From Apostichopus japonicus (Eukaryota; Echinodermata; Holothuroidea; Aspidochirotida; Stichopodidae): a DNA stretch of 64,000 bases. Location of the stretch: positions 6,870,501 to 6,934,500 of the forward strand of contig NC_092573.1 in NCBI RefSeq assembly GCF_037975245.1. Direction: 5' to 3'. The notes beneath the pieces are model-generated. The model made no database searches. It worked only from the letters and a program-made list of their open reading frames with translations, and was not told where the DNA came from. Positions 34,201 to 46,244 of the stretch are shown here, piece after piece; the stretch's first letter is position 1, and every line of letters starts with the position of its first letter. The translations under genes were made by a program, and so were the position numbers.

Positions 34201-37200
34201 TACCAACACATTATTGTATAGTCAAACATTATTTTCTTCACCGCCTAACTTACCTGTGTCTTTAAAACAAGTTTACACTGGCTGTACTGTACATTGTCTT
34301 GATTAACCTGGAAACCTTTAACACTGACCTACCATATCTGATCTACCCTGCTCTTTGTTTCCCCTCCAACAGTGTAACATATCTAGTAATTTTCCTCACA
34401 TGGTTCAAATGATTCTTTACTAAATAGTTCAACTGAACCTGAGTTAATGTATCTTTTGTCCTCCCAGCTCTGTTTGTACAATGACTTTTTGAATAGAAAT
34501 ATTACAATGATCGATTTCATGCGCGGCTGTTTGACGTTTCAATGCTTCAATTTGTGTTTGTTTTGCTCTCATTATTATCAGCTGAAGCATACATGTTTTG
34601 TGTCTCTACAAATACTGCACTTGTGCATAAATTCCATGTGGATACTGTATGCAGTGTTTTAGCAACTGCATGGTAAAGTTAGCATACTCCATCAAATATG
34701 ATGACATGTATGATGGTCTTACAAAAGAACAAAACAAATTTCTATCAGTTTTGACAATTTAGTTAATGGTAATAAATGCACAGTTTTGCTGGTCAGAACT
34801 AATTTGGAAAGGAAAAACCCCCAAATTTGTCCTACTGTAGCTTATGGCCCTGGTTTTCAGCAGAATTGCTTGCTCAATTGGCAGATGTTGCCATGGCAAT
34901 GCATCTATGTTTCTGTCTGTTGACTACTGTAGTTCACCGTGGTTATTTGGTCATATGGTTATATCGGGTGACAATTGTTTGGGGCAAGTCTTCAATGCCC
35001 TTAACAGAGGTTACAGTAAGCTACTGTACTAACAAATGACAACACTATGACATCACACATGGCATCATAGTCATGGTTACTTTCTTGGTATATACAGATA
35101 TGAGATGCACAGACAGAGGTTTAAGGTTTCACTTGTAGAGTAACTCTAGAAGGTCTTAAAAGTGGAAGGACTATGATGTGCTATTTGGGCTAGTAACTGA
35201 ATGGATTAGTAATATCTCTGGGGAATGTGATGTAGGACTTCCTACCTGTGGTACCAGCTACAGTAAGTGATTGTAAAGGTGAACTTGAGTTAAGGGGAAG
35301 GACTCGATGTCTACAAAATACTCTCTGTAATACAAACATGTCCTGCTTCACTCTAGATATCAAGACATGTTCAGTACAGTAGTTTATTACAATCACCATT
35401 TCTTGTGCATACATGAATGACATAAAGTGTGATGTTAGTGTGTGTATTGATCATTACTTTTATGAATATAAATACTCGTCTAGCCTTAGGGACAACAAGT
35501 TTCAATTTCGTGGAGGACTTTTCATATAGCAAACATGTTAAATAATAATATTGTAACATTATGACCTGTCTCAGTGCGGAGATGCAGATGGTGGCTGATT
35601 GATCAATGATGGTGACTGATTGATTAATCCATATGATTCTTTAGGTTATTGGTTGTATTATCATCTACAATATATTTTAATGGAGACATTGCTCTTTTAA
35701 GTACTTGTGAGAATGTTCCACTTCACTAATGCTGTCATGAACTTTCAGAAGGGTAGTACCTTTGCAGTTATCTGAAACTCTTTTCTGATGTTCTGGTACT
35801 TGACTTTAGGACACATTTTCTTCAGTTGCTCTATCAGTCATTTGATTCAATATATGATCTTTAAAGGCAAGGAATCACTAAGCCAGCTGGCTTTCTGTTT
35901 GAAAACATTTTGAGTTTTACACACATGGAATAAGTGACCTGAACCAAAAAGTGCTCCCAATTTTCTTATAGAAGATTAGAAGACTATATGTATAAACTGC
36001 CACATCAGAATATAATATAGCTTGTAGTGTATTACGTAGTTAAATCTGCAACAAATTGTTGGTTTCTTATTCTACTTTGGTCAAGTACCTGGTACCTTCA
36101 AACTCATAGAATCACTGGCGAGTGGCAAGTATGCCTTTTTGTATGCAATCTGACTTGATGTTGGTGTAGACTAGTTGCCATACTATACAGCAGGGGTTCC
36201 CTAACTGGGGTGCATGAACCCCCAAGGGGTGTGTGAGTCCATCCCAGGGGGTTCGTGAGACGTTTCTGAAAGGCAAAACTAGAGTACTTTTTGTCGAACT
36301 AAAATCAGATATATATACCATATAATTTAGTAATGTACAAAAGTCGTACCTATCGACAAACTCTTTTCGCGTTCCATACGCATATGTTGCCATACAGTAG
36401 TAGTACCGTACCGTCCATGTGATAAATAACTGAATTATGAAAAAGACACATTCCGCATGGATTTGATGAAGTTGGTGTATGCATGACAGTACATCGTGAA
36501 GATAATGAACCTGATCTTTTACGAAGAACTGTTATGCGTATTATTAGTATAATAATGACCCAGACCGTGTCTCAAAAAGTTTGGGGTTCGTGGAATCGTG
36601 GACAACTCTGACATCCACATGGGGTTCGTGAAGGGATAAAGTTAGGGAAACCCTGCTATGCAGTTTAAGTATCTCATTTCATATGATCATACTCATTCCA
36701 TAACTGAATTAACTTGTTTTGTTTGTTTAGTCTTGAAGGAGGAAGGGAATGATGCTGAGGTGGCTAATAGGGCAGAGGGTGGAGATGATGAAACAGCCAT
36801 GAGCGATGCAGGAAGCACCATTGATGATGAGCATGAACAAGGTTTAGCTGCTGTCGCTGATGACATAGCAGTGGTGGCTGATAAATCAATGCCAAATAGA
36901 GTAAGTGCAAACATCACAAATTGCCTAAAGTGTCACACTTATAAGTGTTTAATTACTATCGGCAAGGTAAACTTTTTAAAGATTTTAAATTTTTATTTGC
37001 CAAAGAGCAACTTTAGTTTGTCCCAAAAAATGTAGCAAACTATCCAAAAATGACTAATATGCACACTGTTAGAGATAATGTGCAGGTTGGTGAATAGAAC
37101 ACCAGCACTGGGGCCAGTGACTCTGTCCTGGTCGATCATAGGCCTACCACTACTTTTGCTTTATTTCAGCTTTTCTACCAAAATATCTTTTCATTTATAT

Positions 37201-38642
37201 ATATTTAGATATAATGCAATCTGAATTTGATATAAAGAACCACCCGGATCAGTAAATAATTGGAATCAAAACATAAGGTGCACAAACCATTAACTCATAC
37301 CTAAGGGTTGCCTCCTTGGTATATAGCAAATGGGAAGGGCATGTTGATCAAGCATTCCCCTCTCCCACCTCTTTATCCATGAAAATGAATTTGCCAAATT
37401 AAAACAAAGTATTGATGCATCCGATGCTCTCCCTCACCCCCACTTCCGAGCAGAAGAGAAAAATGAACGTTTGTGTTACTTCTTGACATTGAAATAAAAA
37501 ATTGCTGTACATGCCTGTTTAGTCGTTGTGTATGTGTGTTCTGAGTTTGTCGCTAAGATGATGGTTTCATTGGTTTGATTTTCCATCCAGTTCCAATTCC
37601 CATCATGCTGCTGGAGTTATTTCTGGATATATTTGTTATCGTCCTTACTGTTAGTCTATTAATATATTGTAACCATTCGTCTCTCTATATTGAAAGGGAT
37701 CTAACAATTACAGGTTTGCAATTAATTATTTTTCTCTTTATAATCATCTGCTAGGCATTGACCAATCCGGAGAAGTCCAATTTAGAAGAAAGTATGTCTT
37801 GGGATGAGGTTCAGGCAGCCAGGAAAAAAGTTTTGTGGAATGTTTGTAAGAAACAGCCGCAACTAAATGTAAATATGACCTGGATAATTCATGAACATAA
37901 GCGCTGGCTCTGGCCATTTATATACAACGATGAACATCGGTTGATATATTGTTATGTGTCCAAAATAGCCTCTACGAATTGGAAGAGTGCTTTCCTAGTT
38001 TTGATGGGGAAGTACAAGAGAGTAGAAGATGTCAAAGGCAGTCGAGCGCATGATCCTAGCCTTCCTAAACTAAGTAAACTACAACCCGAAGAGATTGAGT
38101 TTCGCCTAAAAAACTACACAAAGTTCCTATTTGTTCGGGATCCACTCTCCAGAGCCCTCTCCGGTTACAGAAGCAAATTCTTGCAGCCAAATCGGGCCTT
38201 TCAGAAGGGGATTGGGAGAAGAATCATACAAACGTATCGTCAGAACCCGGATCCAGAGTCTCTAAAAACCGGCAAAGATGTCACCTTCCCAGAGTTTGCC
38301 AAGTATTTGACTAACGCCAAGCCAGCTAAGATGGATGGTCATTGGAAACCGATACATGACATGGTTCTTCCCTGCGGGGTAAACTTTGATTACATTGGTA
38401 AATTAGAGACCGGACACCGAGATTCAGTCAATATCTTAAAGAGAGCCCACGTGGATCACCTTGTCTATTTCAAGGAGAGTACTAGAAACGTCAGTCACGA
38501 CGAAAGTGTCTTTCATAGTTTTTTCGATCAATTAGGCCCCGAACACATCAAAGGTTTGTACAAACAATACGAATTAGATTTTAAGCTTTTCGATTACACT
38601 TTGCCTGAGAACATGAGGCCATGGGTATTCGGCAAGCGGTAA
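31167..38642 (+). CDS. Golgi carbohydrate (chondroitin/dermatan/HNK-1 type) sulfotransferase, complete, 3 exons
   Basis: This enzyme moves sulfate from PAPS to sugars of glycosaminoglycans or glycoproteins in the Golgi lumen. Exons 31167-31263, 36731-36900 and 37755-38642 join in phase (1, then 0) to 384 residues. Residues 9-25 (VFLLVIGLYLLACGLLL) form a type II membrane anchor after a short cytosolic tail. Residues 33-89 are an acidic, low-complexity stem. The catalytic domain shows the 5'-phosphosulfate loop YVSKIASTNWK at about 156-166 and the 3'-phosphate motif FVRDPLSRALSGYRSKF at 215-231. The family loop usually reads P-K; here it is S-K. This is the CHST8-14/HNK-1 sulfotransferase family. 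The exact sugar position cannot be told from the sequence. TAA ends the frame at 38640-38642. Confidence 0.92.
33053..33468. repeat. Two-copy tandem duplication (~205 bp)
   Basis: Two copies each carry TAGGTTTGCATACG, GTATAGCTTTCCTC, GATACAGTATCAGAGT, TAGTCTCCTGAAGGTAGAAA and AAAGTAAACATTTGTATA. They lie in sulfotransferase intron 1. Confidence 0.85.
36191..36655 (+). mobile_element. hAT-type short element (CAGGGGTTCCCTAAC ends), copy 1
   Basis: The ends CAGGGGTTCCCTAAC and GTTAGGGAAACCCTG are inverted repeats, and the flanks CTATACAG/CTATGCAG form an 8-bp duplication with one change. It is nearly the same as the copy at 58137-58618 in the HERC1 gene. It lies in sulfotransferase intron 1, just before exon 2. 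Confidence 0.9.
36731..36900 (+). CDS. Sulfotransferase coding exon 2 (acidic stem)
   Basis: The split Val33 and residues 34-89, rich in Asp, Glu and Ala with no recognised domain. The acceptor is TTTGTTTAG and the donor AGA/GTAAGTG. A hAT-type element ends 75 bp upstream, so the splice acceptor region may include recent sequence. Confidence 0.85.
37755..38642 (+). CDS. Sulfotransferase coding exon 3 (whole catalytic domain)
   Basis: Residues 90-384 plus the stop. The acceptor is CATCTGCTAG. Both PAPS-binding motifs and the family's conserved HWKPIHDMVLPCGVNFDYIG (about 312-331) are present, and the C-terminal YELDFKLFDY is also typical. Confidence 0.95.
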   Translation, partial: ALTNPEKSNLEESMSWDEVQAARKKVLWNVCKKQPQLNVNMTWIIHEHKRWLWPFIYNDEHRLIYCYVSKIASTNWKSAFLVLMGKYKRVEDVKGSRAHDPSLPKLSKLQPEEIEFRLKNYTKFLFVRDPLSRALSGYRSKFLQPNRAFQKGIGRRIIQTYRQNPDPESLKTGKDVTFPEFAKYLTNAKPAKMDGHWKPIHDMVLPCGVNFDYIGKLETGHRDSVNILKRAHVDHLVYFKESTRNVSHDESVFHSFFDQLGPEHIKGLYKQYELDFKLFDYTLPENMRPWVFGKR

Positions 38643-39999
38643 TCCCAACTTACTTATGTCATTGTGGTAGCTTTTGTTTAAAAAAAAGAAATTTTTGTTT
38701 TATTTTGCAGACAGACGGATCTGCTTCCCTACTTTGTAGTATTCAGGTTCATTAAGACATATATTTTATGACAAATAGGTAATTGTTGAGTTACATTTGC
38801 AGTATGTGCCAAAGTGCAATGCCTAATGCACCGTCTTTGTTATTTATGTGGTAAAGTGTTATTGTCATTGTAAGTATGAGACAGCATCAGGTTGAAATCA
38901 AATTTATTAAAATTTCTTAGTTATTTAAGTCATATATAGAGTCTAGCAAAGGTTATAAAGGAGTGTCTTGGGTCCGAGCGATATTTTGTTATATATCCCC
39001 CTCCTTCTGTGTCACGGTTTACCCATCGGCCAGTTCAACGAAATTATATGTGTATTATGCCAATTATGGAGCAGTTTTCAACTTTGGTACTACTCATCTC
39101 ATTCATTGTGAGGTGGATTTGTTTTCATAAAGTGGGCATTGTCATTAATTTTTGTTTGGGAAACTTTACAGGTTATCGGCCATACATGAATGATGTACTG
39201 TATGATGAACACTACAACAACTGAAGATCTATATAGTTAGCTGGATAGTGTTAATGTCCGCAGTCAGAATTCAATATCTTGTATCAAAATGTCATTTTTA
39301 ACTTGATGCAAGTATTAAGCATTGACATGGCTGTCTGTGCATGTACTAGTCTGTAAGTTTAGAGTATCAACATGAATATTTTCCTGAACTAAGAGGTTTG
39401 GTCAATAAGGAATGGATTTTTGGCTTTGGCATGCTTACATTTTATTGCTTATGTGGTAAATGATAGCAGTTTTGCTCAAATGTTACTGACGGTGGTTTTA
39501 TTGGTCACATGTATGGGCAGCATCCATGTCCCTGCCCTCTTGAGCCTTGATATCAGAGATAAGTATCAAACTTGTCCCCCCCCCCCCCCCCCGACACACA
39601 CTGGTATAAAACTCTCAATGCAGTTTCCATGCCAAAGTATTGGATTTGTTTGTTTGTTTGTTGTCATTATTTACCCTAACATTAGACTCTGTTATCAGCA
39701 ACAAGTCTAGTGATTCAGATTTGAAAAAAAAAACCAATTAAATAGTAAAATAAAAAAACAAAGGAAAACAAACCAGCAAAACAATTAAGGAAACTTTGCT
39801 TCTGGTTGATATTGTATAGTATATCTAAGATGCAAAAAGATGTGAACAAATAGTGAATGTATATACATGTGTTTATGAAAATGTATCTGATGGGCAGGAT
39901 TGCTGAAGTTGGAAGACACAATCATCCATTTCGCATGCAGTGAGAAATACTACCTCCAACCATCTGCTTGTCATTGGTCACCAATAATTGTGTTATTTA
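38643..39999. other. Sulfotransferase 3' flank, no further gene seen
   Basis: Probably holds the 3'UTR. No canonical AATAAA stands out close to the stop codon. A poly-C run lies at 39576-39592. Confidence 0.5.
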
Positions 40000-40007
40000 T
40001 GTACAAA

Positions 40008-40344
40008 CAGGGTTATAGCTAGGAGATTGTGAGTGCTGGTTAAATAAATTTGCGAAGCGTAGCGAGCGAAGCTCTCGCATCTCACGGCCGGGGTCCAGGG
40101 GCCCGCTTAAGGGTGATTTTTGCTACTTTTCAGATTTACAATTGGTAAATAACAGAAAAAGGTGACGTTATTATCATGTTTTACGGCAAGGGAAAGATAA
40201 ATTTGTTACTTTTGTTGTATTTCACAAGCATTTTACTATTTTTTTGTGCCGGCCAGTGGACTGTTTATTCACTTCCAATGCCGGCCGGCAGGCGTGAGTG
40301 GCGGTTACCACCGGCTGCCGCTGGCCGGCGTGGCTATAACCCTG
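40008..40344. mobile_element. 337-bp hAT-type short element
   Basis: The ends CAGGGTTATAGC and GCTATAACCCTG are perfect inverted repeats flanked by the perfect 8-bp duplication TGTACAAA (40000-40007 and 40345-40352). The interior is GC-rich with several CCGGC motifs. Confidence 0.93.
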
Positions 40345-40439
40345 TGTACAAATGTTGTTACTACTGATACATATATTCAGTACCGTACATACATGTACTA
40401 AAATATGTTAATTTTTCATATACTTTTGTGACTCACTGA

Positions 40440-41735
40440 AAATCCAATTGAAAGTTCAAAAGAAGGTATTGCATCATCAAGCTGTATTAAAACCAAACCC
40501 AGGTTGGGCCTGGAACCGTTAGTATTAACCAATTGAAAAGTTTAAAAGAAGGTATTGCATCATCAAGTTGTATTAAAACCAAACCCAGGTTGGGCCTAGA
40601 ACAGTTAGTATTAACCAATTGAAAAGTTCAAAAGAAGGTATTGCATCATCAAGCTGTATTAAAACCCAAACCCAGGTTGGGCTTGGAACAGTTAGTATTA
40701 ACCAATTGAAAAGTTCAAAAGGAGGTATTGTATTATCAAGCTGTATTAAAACCATACCCAGGTTGGGCTTGGAACAGTTAGTATTAACCAATTGAAAAGT
40801 TCAAAAGGAGGTATTGTATCATCAAGCTGTATTAAAACCATACCCAGGTTGGGCCTGGAACAGTTAGTATTAACCAATTGAAAAGTTCAAAAGAAGGTAT
40901 TGCATCATCAAGCTGTATTAAAACCAAACCCAGGTTGGGCCTGGAACAGTAAGTATTAACCAATTGAAAAGTTCAAAAGGAGGTATTGCATCATGAAAGC
41001 TGTATTAAAACCAAACCCAGGTTGGGCCTGGAACAGTAAGTATTAACCAATTGAAAAGTTCAAAAGGAGGTATTGCATCATGAAAGCTGTATTAAAACCA
41101 TACCCAGGTTGGGCCTGGAACAGTAAGTAGTAACCAATTGAAAAGTTCAAAAGAAGGTATTGCATCATGAAGCTGTATTAAAACCATACCCAGGTTGGGC
41201 CTGGAACAGTTAGTATTAACCAATTGAAAAGTTCAAAAGAATGTATTGTATCATCAAGCTGTATTGAAACCATACCCAGATTGGGCCTGGAACAGTTAGT
41301 ATTAACCAATTGAAAAGTTCAAAAGAAGGTATTACATCATGAAGCTGTATTAAACCCAAACCCAGGTTGGGCCTGGAACAGTTAGTATTAACCAATTGAA
41401 AAGTTTAAAAGAAGGTTTTGCATCATCAAGCTGTATTAAAACCAAACCATGGTTGGGCCTGGAACAGTAAGTATTAACCAATTGAAAAGTTCAAAAGGAG
41501 GTATTGCATCATGAAAGCTGTATTAAAACCATACCCAGGTTGGGCCTGGAACAGTTAGTATTAACCAATTGAAAAGTTCAAAAGAAGGTATTGCATCATC
41601 AAACTGTATTAAAACCAAACCCAGGTTGGGCCTGGAACAGTTAGTATTAACCAATTGAAAAGTTTAAAAGAAGGTATTGCATCATCAAGCTGTATTAAAA
41701 CCAAACCCAGGTTGGGCCTGGAACAGTTAGTATAA
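40440..41735. repeat. ~86-bp satellite-like tandem array, about 15 copies
   Basis: Each unit carries ACCAATTGAAAAGTTCAAAA, AGGTATTGCATCATCAAGC, TGTATTAAAACCAAACCC and AGGTTGGGCCTGGAACAGT. Copies differ at few sites and share variants (CATACCC or CAAACCC; GAAGG or GGAGG) in an order that suggests recent rounds of amplification. Confidence 0.96.
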
Positions 41736-44330
41736 CCCTCTGATGCAGAAGTATTATAAAATTATACCAACTAGCTTAGCAACAGTGATCACATTATCTA
41801 GACTAAGAAATAGATAACTCTGGGCAGAAGATATCGGTGGGATGAAATTTATTTATCAACATGTGAAACATTTGATAACAAGATATACTGTACTTCTGTG
41901 TATATATATTGACAACAACATCAAGACACTATAAACATTTATGCCACATTGTCAGAAAACTAAGAGTGAAGATATGTTGATTGAGTTATGTTATGTTTAC
42001 TATTCTTGATTCCGGTTATCATTTTACTGTTTTATTATAATTATGATTATGATTATTATGATGAAATTTGGTTAACATGTGTCTGTAAGAGATGTGGTGG
42101 GTTCAGGTGGTCTTTCAATTTTTTAAATAATAAACAGGAACAAAACTATGATGTGGGTAAGAGAAAAATTGTTGACAAAACAAAATATATCATCTGAGGT
42201 AACAGTTATGATTATTTTGTAATATTCTCTATAGAGTTATTAGTTTTTAACATGATGAGTAACTTTTCTTATTTTTCTACTTTTATATTCCCAAAAAGAT
42301 ACTTTGGGCACATTTCAAAAAGACTTTCCTTAACATCTCCCCAAATTATTTGTCGATAGTTTATTGTGCTGTTTTCTTTCTTATTTTCTAGTGACAACCA
42401 AAGTAACAATTTTCGGTGTGGATGATACCATCTTTGACATGGATGAGTTATTTACGACTTTAAGTTATTAACTTGACATTTGGTCAGTACCACAGCTTAA
42501 AAGTCCAACGGTCAAGGATGTATCCTTGGTGTATAAGGTAAATTACTCACAAATTCGACAACACTGATCTGTCTTTGCAGAAGAAACAATTTTGAGTACT
42601 CAAGGAATCACTTAATGCAAGAGTAATTTTCAAAAGTGTGTATAGTAATCCCACTAGAGCCAGAGATGGCCAGAGATACAGGATATTTAAAGGAGTAGCG
42701 TAGTCCATTTAACAAGAGATCTCTTGAAATGTAATGCTTGAGAATTGATCTGTGTAACGAGAAGGGAACATTGGTCACGTTGCTGTCTAATGCATCTAAT
42801 TCTGCCAAATCATTCCATCCTCAGATAGTAATCGTTTAAGTTTCATGCTACAGGTACCGCACCGCAGTTAATTGCTCCCGTTGACTTACACACTTTCCAA
42901 GGCCGATAGAGCATAGATAGAAGATTTCAACTGACATGTCCTACCCACCATATGATGGCTTGGGCTATCATAAAACATTCAAATTTTGCCTCCATAACTG
43001 TTTAGATATTTTGATAATAGAGTGCCTGTAATTTTTGGACCTGTATTTTTTTTGAACTACCTTTATTCTGCTACCTTAAGTTTTAAACTACATGTGGTAG
43101 GCTAACATGTATTTCTTATGGACTTGGTGTGCAGAGTTTCACAGAACATTGATTAACAAATTCTTTGCAGAGTGAAAGCTAAACTTTTTGGCAGTACTCA
43201 AAAAAAAATTTTTTTTTTATGACTCCTCAATTGTACAGCAATATCTTCACTCACCTTGGTACTTTATGCCACTCCACTCCCCTTTAAGGTAGGAATGCTA
43301 GTCTTGGTTTAACTGAGATTTAAATTAGCATAAATATATATGTAGCCTACTCCCATGTCCATGTATAAATATACATATACACAGCTACGGCAGGGGTCCA
43401 GGAGCCCGCTTTAGGGCCACTGGTGGGGTCCATGGGAAACGCCCTGGTTGGGGTACTGGGGTCGAAGCCCCTAGAAGTTCTGAGAAATTAGAGGTTTAAG
43501 GACAACATTTTAGGGCCTATTTTATCAAGAATTTTGAAACACTCAAAGCAATGTTTTCACACTCAAAATGTGCACACTGAAGCCACATGCCTAGCCTGTC
43601 GTTATAACACTACTTGATTCTTTCAATTGTGGCAACCTATAATTAACAAGTCAATGTTTTCATAAATTGTACACAATAGTTTTAATCTGGAATAATGTTC
43701 AGGCAGCTACATCACTACACTTCTCCCCAGTTGCCCTGGTGAAATGGAGGTCGCTATATAATAATACATGTAACACCTCTCCCATAAAAGAATAGAAAAC
43801 TGACAGAAAAGTTTCTTCTTCCGAATAAAAGTAAGGCAAATCAAAACTATAAATGTCCATCAAGAATTATCGGCACCTCGAATAATCGGAATTACTTGGT
43901 ATCGGATAAAAGTACTTGACTGAAGTACAACACGGGGAAATCAACTTTCTGACATGCCCTTTCTTTCTCTAAAAATGCTGCAGAATCCGATGACATCGGC
44001 CTCATAACCTCTGTATTCCCAGCCATAACATTATGCATTTTGCAATTATAATTATAACAAAATTTCTCCTTTTGTTGGTATGCTAATTGGTTGCTCGGCC
44101 AATCACTGAAGTTAGTCCTAAAAAAGGCTAGTCGGTCACGAAATCGCTCTCTACTCCCTTGACCCAACCCCTTGTCAAATGATGAATGTATGCTCATGTG
44201 TGGAGTTACTCTTCGCATGCTATCATTATACCGTAGGCCTACAACAAATCTTGTTAATTCACGCTGTGGGTTACGGTTGTGAACCACTGATCTACACTAA
44301 CTGGATAGGCTGCGCGGCTCCGTGTGCGAA
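41736..44330. other. Intergenic, no gene seen
   Basis: AT-rich sequence. A fragment at 43383-43490 (AGGGGTCCAGGAGCCCGC and on) resembles the inner part of the 40008-40344 element. No conserved coding exon is seen on either strand. Confidence 0.5.
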
Positions 44331-44334
44331 GCAG

Positions 44335-44360
44335 CCGGAAGTGACTCAGCGGCCATGTTG
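44335..44360 (+). promoter_or_regulatory. Possible TATA-less promoter (ETS-like and YY1-like sites)
   Basis: CCGGAAGTGA (44335-44344) fits an ETS site. GCGGCCATGTTG (44349-44360) fits a YY1 site of the kind that often overlaps a start region. The surrounding sequence is unusually CpG-rich for this window. The gene served is unknown; HERC1, 9 kb downstream, is one candidate. Confidence 0.3.
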
Positions 44361-46125
44361 GGATATTCAAAATATCACCGCGCACACATACAGTGCATAC
44401 TGTACGTTGCTATGTCGGTCGGTGACCGAGAAGGTGATGTAAAAACTGTCTTTTACAAACTGTCTTTTACATTAGTAGTGGCGAATTAGGGGCTGCACCG
44501 TATAATCACCTACAAAAGCAATGATCCACATGCGATGAGGTCGAACATTATATACGGTGATATACGGATATCATCATGGTTTTGGATATCCGAGCATGGC
44601 CGCTGAACGGGTTACTCACTGCGTTTTGAGACTTAATTGCTTGTCCAGATGAAAGAATACTATTGGCATGGAAGGAAACAATTGTAATTACCGATTAGTT
44701 CAAAACTGGCAGGGGCTAAAGTTGATTCAAAACAATTGCATCTGGTCATATGATTTAGCAATGTGTGGTAGACTTTGGGCTCCAGTATTTCTGCAAGACA
44801 ACATAATCGTTGATGGCATAGTAGTTGACTTGTGCTACCCCTTCATTTCAGGAGTTACTCTTTCCGCGAGCCGTCATAACAAGGTTGCTTTTTTTGTATT
44901 ACTCTATTGCAGCGGTGTTCCTTTTCTCCTATATGAAGTTATATACCCTACCGTGACTGTTTAGGTTCGTTGTGGACAGGAAAATACGACAGATACACAA
45001 CTGTGACAGTCACATGTGTCATAAATGCAGTTTTCCATCTGAAACTTTGGTAGCTTTTAACAAACGGCAAGTATAAATGAAAATGGCCAAAATTTTGGGG
45101 GAGACTCCTACCACTTGGTGAAAGATTCAATAAGTTGTAAAGCAGCGTCCTATTCCATTGGGGTAACGTTACGATTGGTCAATATCATTGAAGGGTGTCG
45201 TGGGCCGTGTGTCGTGGGCACAAGTTCGTTTGCCATAATATTCAGCAGGACATGGCTACATAGTTCACCCAAATATTTCTTATTGCACTTATATCATTTT
45301 GCATGTACAAGGCTTGTTTTATTTTCTGTTGCAGATTCCGACTCCCAAAGAGATGAAATCCTATGCAAAACAGAAATGAATAAATAATTTTGAAATTTCT
45401 ATGTACGTTTTGTAGTGCGTGTTTTGTAAACAGGCAAGTAGCCAGCTTTCGTGATGTGAGGAGTGTTGGGGAGGGGGCCCATCCTCATCTTGCCAGGGAT
45501 ATATGACACAGAAACGGACAATACACAAAGGACATTGTAATAATTTCTTCTGACCGAAATGTTACCATTTGTTGTTTTTATGTTCAGTTAACTTACCCTA
45601 TTCAGTTTTTTTTTCTTAGCTCGATTTGGATCCTCTGAAACCAACGTTTCCACAAAGATTCATTACGGTGTTTGTCTGGACTCAATTAACCACGACTTTT
45701 GTAAGATTATGCAACAATCATGTTCTGTCGTCCTGACAAGACCATGTACAGTAATGTTCATAATACCCACTATTCAAACTATGGAACTTTACAATTATCT
45801 GCATACATGTTAACTAACGGCGTAAGGCAATATCATTAGTTTTACTTCTATTTAATCCCTGACAATTACCCCCTATCCCATTCCCGCACCGAACAACTGT
45901 CTCATTTTCTCCTCTCTTACATTAGCCTGTCACCCCCCCCCCCTGCACATCATACTCCTTCCCTTCACCCAATCGCAGTATAGATTATAATTCAGTAAGT
46001 ACGCATTAAGAGATTAACGCTTGTTTACGGTATACTCTTTAATTTAAAGGCGCATTTGCACGACACAACAATGCCTCCTTATAGGCTTCCGTACACTGCG
46101 TTTACTGAACCATATAGGAGGTACA

Positions 46126-46134
46126 TATAAATAG
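46126..46134 (+). promoter_or_regulatory. TATA box of the small 46-49-kb gene
   Basis: TATAAATAG lies 73 bp before the ATG at 46199 and about 30 bp before an initiator-like TTTCAGAAC (46153-46161). Two near-CArG motifs, CCTTATAGG and CCATATAGG (each one A/T short of the consensus), sit upstream at about 46078 and 46111. Confidence 0.6.
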
Positions 46135-46198
46135 AGCTAAAACAGAAACCGGTTTCAGAACTTTTTCATAGCTTCAACTTGACTTTAAAAAAAAAAAC

Positions 46199-46244
46199 AT
46201 GGGCTGCTGTTTTTTTGGACCTTGCAATCCTTTTCCTCCAGCTG
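46199..46244 (+). CDS. Small gene, coding exon 1
   Basis: Residues 1-15 plus one base, followed by the strong donor GGTAAGTT. The ATG is preceded by an A-run (a weak but acceptable start context). Confidence 0.55.

Noticed and set aside
40440-41735. CRISPR array
   Set aside because: The units are whole 86-bp tandem copies without unique spacers, in a eukaryotic genome.
42392-42470. Possible coding exon after TTATTTTCTAG
   Set aside because: The frame closes quickly and shows no similarity to the neighbouring sulfotransferase or HERC1.
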